Of a stretch of 15,494 bases of DNA, positions 1 to 6,963 are shown one piece after another (positions within the stretch are counted from its first letter, which is position 1; every line of letters begins with the position of its first letter). The notes below the pieces were generated by a model that worked only from the letters and a program-made list of their open reading frames with translations, ran no database searches and was not told the DNA's origin. The translations under genes were made by a program, and so were the position numbers. The DNA comes from Flavobacteriaceae bacterium (GTDB lineage Bacteria > Bacteroidota > Bacteroidia > Flavobacteriales > Flavobacteriaceae): NCBI GenBank assembly GCA_013003145.1, contig JABDLH010000215.1:1-15494 (forward strand), written 5' to 3'.

Positions 1-1193
1 TAATACGCAGGTCTCAACGGTTCGGGCAGTGGTTCTGCCGCGGGGAGCTTTTCTCGAAGCGGATCTACCTGTCTTCCATTCTTCCAGAATCGATAACAGA
101 CATGGGGACCACCGGTATTCCCGGTCATCCCGATCCAGCCGATCACATCACCCTGGCGTACAAAATCGCCCTTCTTTACTTTTTGTGCCTTCATATGAAG
201 GTACTGTGTGCTATAAGTTCCGTTGTGACGGATCTTTACATATTTTCCATTGCCTCCCCTGCGGGTAGACTCGGTTACGATCCCGTCTGCCGTTGCCATG
301 ATAGGCGTCCCAATCCCCGCTGCAAAGTCGGTTCCTTTATGAGGGCGAACTTTATAGCCGTAATAAGCAATCCGTCGTTTCAGGTTGTACTTAGAAGATA
401 TGCGGCTAAACTTGACAGGTGCACGTAGGAATGTCCTTCTCAGGTTATTCGCTTTGTCGTCATAATAATCGATAACGTTCTTAAGCGAATCGGATTCGTA
501 GGCAAAGGCGTAGATAGGTTCCCCGTTGTGCTCAAAATAAGCGGCTTCAATGGGAGTAGCTCCTGCGTAAATAGTATCGTTGATGTATTTTTCCTTGTAG
601 ATCACTTTAAACTTATCGCCACGCTGAAGATGGAAGAAGTCGATCGTCCAGGCATATATATCGGCCAGGTTGTTAGTGACATTGTAATCTATGCCCTGCT
701 CCATGATGGTTTCAGAAAGGGAAGAAGTAATAATACCGGAAGCTTCTCGTGGCACGTATTTCACCTTTCGTTTTCCTTTGTAAGCAGAAATGCTGTCCCG
801 GAAATCCACCACGGTATAATTGATCACATCATTCTGGTAGATGAATACCTGGGCGGCATCCAGGCTGTCTTTGGATTTGAGGATCAGGTAAGGCCTCCCG
901 ACACGGATACGCCTTACATCTATAGTATCTTTAAATTCTGTGGATATCTTAAAAATCTTAGGGTAGTCTACCTTATTGGCCGTCATCAGTTCCCCGAAAC
1001 TGTCACCACGACGAATGGTATCCCGAACCACGTTAAAGTCGGCCAGGTTAAACCCAAACCGCTCTTCAATTTTTGGCTCTTTGTTTTTCTTGATCTCGAC
1101 ATCCGCGCTGGCGGTTTCATCGATGGCTTGCTGATCCTTGCAAGAAGCCAGGAGAATTGGCAGTAAGAGGAAGGTGCCCCAGATTTTTCGCAT
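1..1193 (-). CDS. M23-family peptidoglycan endopeptidase, lipoprotein (C-terminus cut by window edge)
   Basis: The frame is open from an ATG at 1193 to the left edge, giving 397 codons and no stop. The N-terminus is a lipoprotein signal with lipobox LLASC (Cys18), so the protein is probably membrane-anchored. The C-terminal part is a LytM/lysostaphin-type (M23) domain: HKGTD gives metal ligands His285 and Asp289, YLHM supplies His333 (equivalent to a catalytic His of LytM), and GGPHVCYRFW at about 361-370 is the last motif. In most family members that motif is HxH; here it is His364-Val-Cys366. The central region (about 40-260) resembles the N-terminal part of flavobacterial M23 proteins. The likely role is cleavage of peptide cross-bridges in the cell wall, but metal binding through Cys is an inference. 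The start lies 2 nt after the dioxygenase stop codon, so the two are almost certainly cotranscribed. Only a few residues appear to be missing at the end. Confidence 0.9.
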   Translation of the reverse strand, partial: MRKIWGTFLLLPILLASCKDQQAIDETASADVEIKKNKEPKIEERFGFNLADFNVVRDTIRRGDSFGELMTANKVDYPKIFKISTEFKDTIDVRRIRVGRPYLILKSKDSLDAAQVFIYQNDVINYTVVDFRDSISAYKGKRKVKYVPREASGIITSSLSETIMEQGIDYNVTNNLADIYAWTIDFFHLQRGDKFKVIYKEKYINDTIYAGATPIEAAYFEHNGEPIYAFAYESDSLKNVIDYYDDKANNLRRTFLRAPVKFSRISSKYNLKRRIAYYGYKVRPHKGTDFAAGIGTPIMATADGIVTESTRRGGNGKYVKIRHNGTYSTQYLHMKAQKVKKGDFVRQGDVIGWIGMTGNTGGPHVCYRFWKNGRQVDPLREKLPAAEPLPEPLRPAY

Positions 1194-1195
1194 TC

Positions 1196-2164
1196 CTAGT
1201 GTTTTATTTTCTCGGGGTTAAAGATATGGTCTACCCATTGTTTTCCCCAATTATTTAACTCTTCATTGGTGTGTACCTCCGGAAAGAACACGATTTTCTG
1301 GAAGCTTGGAGGCAGGTATTGCTTCCAGTTGGTTCCGCCCGTCGCATCAATCTGTTCATCCCCTTTGTTCAGGTACCTGTGGGCTGATCCTATATGCATC
1401 AGGTTCCAGTTGACATTGGCATTCACATCCATTAGCTTTAACGCTTCTTTCAGCGCTTTATTATCCTTACTATCAGCAGGTAACTGCTGATATTTTTCAT
1501 AGATAGTGCAGCCCTTTACTTCATTGGCGATCCGGATGAATCTGGGTGTGTAGCGGTACTCAAATTGTTTTAAGGTCAGGGTCTTTTCCCCGGTTGCAAG
1601 GTCTGTTGCACCACGCTTCCAGTACATCTGCTCATACAGCTCTTCAATACTGTTCTCCGGTCCATACTGCTCACGGGTATCTGCGTGTACCAGGTTTTCT
1701 AAAGGAGTAGCGTAAATCTCTATCATCCTGAACTGGGCAGACTGGAATCCACTGGCCGGTAAAAGGGCCATACGGTATTTTAGAAATTGCTCTCTTTCCA
1801 TTCCCCGGATCATAATACTGAAAGAGGAGATCAGGGCCTTGTAATAACTGTTGATGCGGTTCACCTTTTCCGTAAAGAAAACAACGTCCTGGGACTTATC
1901 ATCAACGATCTGCTTCTGCTCGTGCAATATCAACTTAAAATAAAGCTCGGTGATCTGGTGATACATGATGAAAATCTCCTCATCGGGAAAATGTGTCTTG
2001 GGCACCTGCAGGCTTAACAGGGTGTCCAGGTGGATGTAATCCCAATAGGTTAGATATCTTTGGTAAAGCAGGCCGTCCAGGTAAGAACTCATGTCCTGGC
2101 CGGAATCCTTGAACTTTTCTTCCAGTTTTTCTAATTGCGATTGCAGCTTGTCTTTATCTTTCAT
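1196..2164 (-). CDS. kynA: tryptophan 2,3-dioxygenase (heme enzyme)
   Basis: This 322-residue protein matches the tryptophan 2,3-dioxygenase family, which opens the indole ring of L-tryptophan with O2 to give N-formylkynurenine, the first step of the kynurenine pathway in the cytoplasm. Motifs seen are TYWDYIHLDTLLSLQ at about 39-53, FIMYHQITELYFKLILHE at 65-82 (His69 aligns with the active-site His55 of the Xanthomonas enzyme), YRMALLPASGFQSAQFRMIE at 130-149 (Arg131 aligns with the carboxylate-binding Arg117), LMHIG at 255-259 (His257 is the likely proximal heme ligand) and ATGG at 274-277. It is about 40 residues longer than the Xanthomonas protein, partly as a charged N-terminal helix. 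It lies 8 nt after the DUF3108 gene and 2 nt before the M23 gene, in the middle of an apparent operon. No other kynurenine-pathway gene is in the window, so whether it serves NAD synthesis or catabolism is open. Confidence 0.9.
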   Translation of the reverse strand: MKDKDKLQSQLEKLEEKFKDSGQDMSSYLDGLLYQRYLTYWDYIHLDTLLSLQVPKTHFPDEEIFIMYHQITELYFKLILHEQKQIVDDKSQDVVFFTEKVNRINSYYKALISSFSIMIRGMEREQFLKYRMALLPASGFQSAQFRMIEIYATPLENLVHADTREQYGPENSIEELYEQMYWKRGATDLATGEKTLTLKQFEYRYTPRFIRIANEVKGCTIYEKYQQLPADSKDNKALKEALKLMDVNANVNWNLMHIGSAHRYLNKGDEQIDATGGTNWKQYLPPSFQKIVFFPEVHTNEELNNWGKQWVDHIFNPEKIKH

Positions 2165-2172
2165 AAAGTGGT

Positions 2173-2976
2173 TTAGTCCATTATGATCTTAAACTGGTGC
2201 TTAAGACCGTTATAACCGTCCAGGTCTGCCTTTATAGAACCAACGGCAATATCCGCTTTAATCCTGATAGGAATACGGTTCATATCATTGGATACCCAAA
2301 GAGAGATATCTCCCTGTTCCTTGAATACCCTTCCCGCCTGTACGTAGGGCCGAAATTTAAGACATTCTACTTTACCGTATTTGGTCTTCAGCACTTCTTT
2401 CCCCAGGTATTTTAAACGGAATTTGAAAATACCGTCGTCGTCATAAAGCATGTTCAGCTCTATGGACTTGCCAACCACCAGGTCTTCAGGATTATAATGG
2501 TTACGCAGGTAGTAGAAGGCCGAGATCAGGTCGTGGATGCTTTCCTGGAAGTTAAAATTAAACTTTTTCTTATTTTTCTTGTCGTTCAGTAGCGCCTGGT
2601 CTTCCCTGTGGTCAAAATTGATCTCAATATCCTTGGTGTACCCACCTTCGTCTATTTTGCGGACAAACTTATAGGGCTTGCCATCTTTCTTGTCAAAATA
2701 ACTTTCATAGGTATCGTCCACCTTGAAGAATATACTGGCGAATCCGGTGGTACGACCTTTACCCACCACGTGGTAGACAGGGGAACCCTGCACCTTGTCT
2801 TCTTTGACGTGTAGCGTAGCATAACTGGCATTCAGGAAGCCGTAATGAATACGGAATTTCAGCCATTCACCGACCTTAAAAGCCGATTCCGGTGCCGGTT
2901 TACCGTAGGGTTCCTGGTATTGCGAATATGCTGAAACACTGAGCAATAACAGTAAGAGCCAAGCAAACTTTCTCAT
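2173..2976 (-). CDS. DUF3108 domain-containing secreted protein
   Basis: This 267-residue protein starts with a classical signal peptide (MRKF, then a Leu-rich core, then SVSAYSQ at about 15-20), so it is exported to the periplasm. The mature part (GEWLKFRIHYGFLNASYATL near 48-67, later LVVGKSIELNMLYDDDG and WVSNDMNRIPIRIKADI) fits the DUF3108 family, predicted to be beta-rich; no biochemical function is established for it. The frame is open 68 codons further upstream, but the ATG at 2976 is preferred because it gives the signal peptide and because a TAnnTTTG box lies at 2992-2999, leaving a very short leader. An ATG 13 codons upstream would overlap that box. It is the first gene of the run with the dioxygenase and M23 genes. 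Confidence 0.85.
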   Translation of the reverse strand: MRKFAWLLLLLLSVSAYSQYQEPYGKPAPESAFKVGEWLKFRIHYGFLNASYATLHVKEDKVQGSPVYHVVGKGRTTGFASIFFKVDDTYESYFDKKDGKPYKFVRKIDEGGYTKDIEINFDHREDQALLNDKKNKKKFNFNFQESIHDLISAFYYLRNHYNPEDLVVGKSIELNMLYDDDGIFKFRLKYLGKEVLKTKYGKVECLKFRPYVQAGRVFKEQGDISLWVSNDMNRIPIRIKADIAVGSIKADLDGYNGLKHQFKIIMD

Positions 2977-2991
2977 CGCCTTAATTTGCCT

Positions 2992-2999
2992 CAAAAGTA
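2992..2999 (-). promoter_or_regulatory. candidate -7 box for the DUF3108-kynA-M23 operon
   Basis: Read on the minus strand the octamer is TACTTTTG, an exact match to the Bacteroidota housekeeping -7 consensus TAnnTTTG. It sits 15 nt before the DUF3108 start codon, which implies a leader of roughly 10 nt. The -33 position about 20 nt upstream does not match TTTG well, so the call rests on the -7 box and its placement downstream of a strong terminator. Confidence 0.45.
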
Positions 3000-3108
3000 C
3001 TAAATAGGGCCTCATTTGAATACGTTTTCGGTTATTTAAACAAATTTTGTTCCAAAGTATTGTCCTGCTGCTGAGATACCGGGCATGGACCGAGCCGTAA
3101 CCGGGGAC

Positions 3109-3141
3109 AAAAAAAAAGCCCCGACGAGCGTCGGGGCTTTT
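3109..3141 (-). terminator. strong rho-independent terminator
   Basis: GCCCCGAC at 3118-3125 pairs with GTCGGGGC at 3130-3137, extended by four A-T pairs. On the minus strand the hairpin is followed by nine T (A-run 3109-3117 on plus). It ends either the candidate small RNA or the hydroxyphenylpyruvate dioxygenase transcript, and insulates the DUF3108 operon downstream. Confidence 0.9.
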
Positions 3142-3211
3142 CCTAAATAACCAACCAAACTTTAAATTATGAAAAACCAATACTTAAAGTAACAAGGGAA
3201 CCACCCCTTGC
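3109..3211 (-). ncRNA. candidate small RNA, about 100 nt, three hairpins
   Basis: Between the DUF3108 operon and the hydroxyphenylpyruvate dioxygenase gene, the minus strand carries a complete transcription unit with no ORF of useful length. A promoter at 3218-3249 predicts a start near 3211. The RNA would then open with hairpin 1 (6-bp stem CAAGGG/CCCTTG at 3193-3210, 6-nt loop). Hairpin 2 is AU-rich (7-bp stem ACTTTAA/TTAAAGT at 3159-3190, loop of 18 nt), followed by a U/G-rich single strand (about 3142-3158). It ends in a GC-rich terminator hairpin with a run of nine U (3141-3109). I do not recognise the family. Alternatives are a processed 3' UTR of the upstream dioxygenase gene, or a known Bacteroidota RNA family such as Flavo-1. 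Confidence 0.45.
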
Positions 3212-3217
3212 ATGACA

Positions 3218-3249
3218 CAAAAATACGGCGGTAATCAGGGAGTGAAAAA
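3218..3249 (-). promoter_or_regulatory. candidate promoter of the small RNA
   Basis: On the minus strand TATTTTTG (3218-3225) matches the -7 consensus TAnnTTTG exactly. A T-rich -33 element (GTTTTT, 3245-3250) lies 19 nt upstream, a normal spacing for Bacteroidota promoters, although it lacks the final G of TTTG. The predicted start is about 7 nt downstream, right at the base of hairpin 1. Confidence 0.45.
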
Positions 3250-3332
3250 CGTTTTAACGTACTTTAACTCGACCGTTAACAATACTTTATAGTATCAGCT
3301 TCAAAATTCACATTTTATCAGGAAAATGGCTC

Positions 3333-4475
3333 TTATAATGTGCCCCTGGATTCCTGCTCGCGCTCTATCGCCTCGAACAGCGCCTTAAAATTTCCTTTCC
3401 CAAAAGATTTGGCTCCTTTTCTTTGTATGATCTCGATAAACATGGTAGGCCTGTCCAGGATGGGTTTGGTGAATATCTGCAAGAGATATCCTTCGTCATC
3501 CCGGTCAATGAGGATTCCCAATTCCCTTAAGGGTTCCAGGTTCTCATCGATCTCGCCAACGCGGTCCAGCACATCCTCGTAATAGGTGGCAGGAACGGTC
3601 AGGAATTCCACCCCGCGATCGCGCAGGGAAGCTACCGTTTGTATAATGTTATCTGTTGCCAAAGCCATATGCTGCACACCGGCCCCGTTATAGAATTCTA
3701 TATACTCCTCTATCTGTGATTTCTTTTTCCCTTCAGCAGGTTCATTGATCGGGAATTTAATACGCCCGTTCCCGTTGCTCATCACCTTACTCATGAGGGC
3801 TGTGTAATCTGTTGAGATATCCTTATCGTCAAAGGATACCAATTGTGCAAAGCCCATCACCTTGGCATAGAATTCGCACCATTTGTTCATCTCATTCCAG
3901 CCGACATTACCCACCATGTGGTCGATGTACTTAAGACCGACATCTGAAGGCTTGTAAAGCGGATCCCATTTCCTGTAGCCGGGCATAAAAATCCCGTCGT
4001 ACTTGGAGCGCTCTACGAAAATGTGAACCGTTTCACCATAGGTATGAATACCGGAAAGGGTTACTTCCCCGTGTTCGTCCTTGATGGTTTTAGGCTCCAT
4101 ATAACTTTTGGCACCGCGCTTAGTGGTTTCCTCGTAGCTTTTCGCAGCATCATCCACCCATAGTGCAATGGACTTTACGCCATCCCCATGAGAGTCGATA
4201 TGCTTATTGATCTCTCCCCCTGGTCGCATAGGAGAAGTTAAGATTAAGCGGATCTTATCCTGTTGCAGGACGTAAGAGACCCTGTCCTTGGAACCGGTCT
4301 CCAGGCCTGAATATGCCAGGGGTTGGAATCCCCATGCCGACATATAATAATGAGCAGCTTGTTTTGCATTGCCTACGTATAATTCCACGTGGTCCGTTCC
4401 CAGGAGTGGCAGGAAATCTTCTGCTTCCGGGTTTTCTTTAGGTAGTTGTAAAGATGTTTTATCTAGTGTTGCCAT
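3333..4475 (-). CDS. hpd: 4-hydroxyphenylpyruvate dioxygenase
   Basis: This 380-residue non-heme iron(II) enzyme converts 4-hydroxyphenylpyruvate, O2 and an oxidative decarboxylation of its own side chain into homogentisate, the second step of tyrosine breakdown. It has two vicinal-oxygen-chelate halves: an N-terminal one (about 25-155, GTDHVELYVGNAKQAAHYY) and a C-terminal catalytic one (about 180-350). The expected 2-His-1-Glu metal triad is visible: His186 in YIDHMVGNV, His269 in GVQHMALAT and Glu348 in PTMFIEIIQRKGA. The C-terminal lid helix (GKGNFKALFEAIEREQ at about 359-374) is present. Length is normal. The start gives a full N-terminal domain. It lies about 230 nt from its upstream neighbour and seems to be a single gene; no homogentisate dioxygenase gene is in the window. 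Its own promoter is not clear (only a 7-of-8 -7-like sequence near 4610). Confidence 0.96.
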   Translation of the reverse strand: MATLDKTSLQLPKENPEAEDFLPLLGTDHVELYVGNAKQAAHYYMSAWGFQPLAYSGLETGSKDRVSYVLQQDKIRLILTSPMRPGGEINKHIDSHGDGVKSIALWVDDAAKSYEETTKRGAKSYMEPKTIKDEHGEVTLSGIHTYGETVHIFVERSKYDGIFMPGYRKWDPLYKPSDVGLKYIDHMVGNVGWNEMNKWCEFYAKVMGFAQLVSFDDKDISTDYTALMSKVMSNGNGRIKFPINEPAEGKKKSQIEEYIEFYNGAGVQHMALATDNIIQTVASLRDRGVEFLTVPATYYEDVLDRVGEIDENLEPLRELGILIDRDDEGYLLQIFTKPILDRPTMFIEIIQRKGAKSFGKGNFKALFEAIEREQESRGTL

Positions 4476-4704
4476 AATGATTTACTGAATTGTAATTAGA
4501 AAATATAAAGAACTGTACCGGGATTGAAGTCAATCCGTATTACCACATTGCCCTGAGGTGGGCAGAAATATCCGTTCGCATAGCTAACATAGGGCGTTCT
4601 TTGTGCTGCAAATATCGTAAAATTCTATGAAACAGCAGCGTATCCGGGCTGCTTCTCAAACCTTGTAGTACAGCTGCCGGCCCGGTGGGGCGCGACTGCA
4701 GGAA

Positions 4705-6954
4705 TCAGAACCAGTAGCCCACGCTGATCAATACGCGCCCATCGCCCAGTTCGGGCGACCAGGCATAGTATGCCTGCACCGGGCCCATAAAAGACTGCCA
4801 GCCGTAGCCTATGGCAAAACCGGTGTAATCCGGGGCGGTGAACCATTCCCCTGTACGGAAGATATCATCCTCCACATTGGCCATATTGGCCGCGAAAAGC
4901 AAATGGTTCTTGGAGGCAAATTCGTAATCCAGCCGCATATACGCCTTAACATAGCTGTTCCCCGGAAGACTCAGGTAGTCATAACTGAAAAAGGGCACAA
5001 AATTATTGATATAGGATGCCCCGTAACCTCCCAGGACAAAGTCGAGCGCTGTGACATTAGAGGTACCCAACTTAAATCCTCCTTCGGTCTCTACATTGAC
5101 AGAAAGTTTGGGTACAATTGGGAAAGCCATGCCCATCCGTGCTTTGGCGATAGAGAACTCTTTAAAGTTATCATTGAAATCAGAAGACAGCAGGTAGACG
5201 TGGAAATCGCCGTCAAAGTACAAGCCCCGGCTGGGAAAATAAGAGTCGTTATAGGTGTCCAGGGTAAGCTTGCCGTAGGTGCTGAAATAATTACTCTTCT
5301 CAAATACTGTCCTGGCCGAAGTTGGCGGGAGTGAATCCTGTGCGGGTTGGTTCAGGGTCAGGGAAGAATATTTTAAGAATTTATGTTCTACCCCCAGGCT
5401 GAATGCAAACTCTTCCTGCAATACCGTCTGAATGTAAGCCTGGTTGGTGAGATCGGTAACGTCTATATTAAGGTTGTTGATCACCTCTGCACCCGGCAAT
5501 TCGAAGTTAGAGGCGATCAGGTCCGAACTGATCTCCCTAGAAAATTCATTGAAACGCGAATTGATCCCGAAACTCCAGTAAAATCCTTTATCTATATAAT
5601 ACTGCATATTATAGCGGACGTTATCCCCCAGGATAATGTCCAGAGAGGCCACATCGTCATTGAACAGGAACCTTTTCCTGGTGATATTGATCAGGGCCGC
5701 ACTTTTATATAAGTCGTCGTAATGTGCAGACATCCTTATAAAGGTCTTATTGGGCGCCTCCTTCAGGCTGATGATCAGGTCCTGGGCCAGGCCATTGGAG
5801 ATCAATTTATACCTGATAGTCTGGAAGTTCGTAGTTGCCGCCAGGTTGCTGATCCCTTGTTGCAGTTTTTCAAAAGTGGTGGGTTCACCCAGGCTGAACC
5901 TAAGCTTCCCCTTTACATATCCCCTGGTATAATTATCATTCCCGGTGATGATCAGGCGATTTACCGTCAGCGAATCCACTGCGGGGATTGGTGTTGATTC
6001 CCTGGGCGCCTCTTTCTGTCGGGCAGCCAGCTCCTTAAGCGCATCCATATGCACCCGGGTCGCTTCCTCCCCACGTTCAGCAATGGTCTCTTTAAGGTTA
6101 AAATCGATGACCGAGAATTTATCGATTTCAGGTTTAATATAGATATCGGTATCTGCAGACTTCTGGGTCATGGCACCCACGGTGCGGTAATTATTGATCT
6201 GTAATAAAACTTCTGTGGCGGATAAGAGGGATTCCCTGTCCCTCAGTCCATGCTGCACATCTACCCCGATAATAAAATTAGCTCCAAGGGCTTTTACCTC
6301 GTCTATAGGGTAATTATTCAGCACACCCCCGTCAATCAAGATCTGCCCGTCAATTTCGGCAGGTTCAAAAAGCGAGGGAAAGGTTCCACTGGCCATGATG
6401 GCTTCGGGCAGGTATCCTTCATCCAGCAATACTTCCTCCCCGGTCTCTACATTGGTCGCTATACAAAAGAAAGGGGTTGGAAGTTGATTAAAATCATCCA
6501 CATCCTTTACGTGGTATAAGAGACGGACCAATTCATTATAAATGCTCTGCCCGCTGGAGATCGCCGGGGGAAAGCTGATCCTGAAATTTGTAAATGGAAG
6601 GGTCAGGGCATAGCGTTCTGCATCATCTTTTTCATAAAAGGTTTTGGCGCTCCTGGGCAGGTTGTCCTGGATCAGGTCGGTGAAATCTGTACTTTTGAAA
6701 ATAGAATCCAGTTCAGCGGCGGAATATCCACTGGCATATAATGCCCCGACAATGGCTCCCATGCTGGTTCCACCAATATAATCTATATGTACCCCGGCTT
6801 CTTCGATCACTTTCAGTGCGCCGATATGCGCAATTCCCTTGGCGCCGCCCCCGCTCAGCACTAAGCCAACCTTAACAGGGGGTTGGTTATCAGCCTGCTG
6901 CGCACTGCTACCGGTGGACAGGAAAAGTAAGGCGAGAAGAACAAAATACCTCAT
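4705..6954 (-). CDS. patatin-like phospholipase with POTRA and outer-membrane barrel (PlpD-like, type Vd)
   Basis: This 749-residue protein has a signal peptide (1-19, ending SSAQQ) and then a patatin domain (about 27-235). The catalytic set is visible: oxyanion loop GGGAKG at 35-40, nucleophile Ser64 in GTSMG (62-66) and Asp208 in LIDGG of the Ser-Asp dyad. A single POTRA-like domain follows (about 328-400), then a beta-barrel of the Omp85/BamA type (about 403-749) ending in VGYWF with a terminal Phe, a usual signal for barrel assembly. The architecture equals Pseudomonas PlpD, in which the barrel moves the lipase domain through the outer membrane. By family it should hydrolyse phospholipid acyl esters; whether the lipase is released or stays on the surface cannot be told. 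It starts 9 nt after the uvrC stop, so it is probably cotranscribed. Confidence 0.93.
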   Translation of the reverse strand: MRYFVLLALLFLSTGSSAQQADNQPPVKVGLVLSGGGAKGIAHIGALKVIEEAGVHIDYIGGTSMGAIVGALYASGYSAAELDSIFKSTDFTDLIQDNLPRSAKTFYEKDDAERYALTLPFTNFRISFPPAISSGQSIYNELVRLLYHVKDVDDFNQLPTPFFCIATNVETGEEVLLDEGYLPEAIMASGTFPSLFEPAEIDGQILIDGGVLNNYPIDEVKALGANFIIGVDVQHGLRDRESLLSATEVLLQINNYRTVGAMTQKSADTDIYIKPEIDKFSVIDFNLKETIAERGEEATRVHMDALKELAARQKEAPRESTPIPAVDSLTVNRLIITGNDNYTRGYVKGKLRFSLGEPTTFEKLQQGISNLAATTNFQTIRYKLISNGLAQDLIISLKEAPNKTFIRMSAHYDDLYKSAALINITRKRFLFNDDVASLDIILGDNVRYNMQYYIDKGFYWSFGINSRFNEFSREISSDLIASNFELPGAEVINNLNIDVTDLTNQAYIQTVLQEEFAFSLGVEHKFLKYSSLTLNQPAQDSLPPTSARTVFEKSNYFSTYGKLTLDTYNDSYFPSRGLYFDGDFHVYLLSSDFNDNFKEFSIAKARMGMAFPIVPKLSVNVETEGGFKLGTSNVTALDFVLGGYGASYINNFVPFFSYDYLSLPGNSYVKAYMRLDYEFASKNHLLFAANMANVEDDIFRTGEWFTAPDYTGFAIGYGWQSFMGPVQAYYAWSPELGDGRVLISVGYWF

Positions 6955-6963
6955 AGAAATTAA

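Noticed and set aside
528..1166. 212-codon plus-strand ORF opposite the M23 gene
   Set aside because: It runs through the opposite strand of a gene with clear motifs and shows no recognisable domain or start context of its own.
2977..3180. 68-codon N-terminal extension of the DUF3108 gene
   Set aside because: The extension would cover a terminator and the -7 box, and would bury the signal peptide.
3170..3193. Seven-codon plus-strand ORF (MKNQYLK) opposite the candidate small RNA
   Set aside because: There is no plus-strand gene or promoter behind it, and its bases are explained by the AU-rich hairpin of the minus-strand RNA.
3282..3295. AU-rich hairpin ATACT/AGTAT behind hpd as a terminator
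   Set aside because: The stem has five pairs, nearly all A-T, with no T-run behind it.
4600..4625. Promoter for hpd from a GATATTTG sequence
   Set aside because: It has one mismatch to TAnnTTTG and no -33 element at proper distance, so I do not list it as a feature.
4634..4653. 6-bp hairpin AGCAGC/GCTGCT behind the patatin-like gene as a terminator
   Set aside because: On the minus strand it is followed by TGTTTC and no T-run, and the stem is short.
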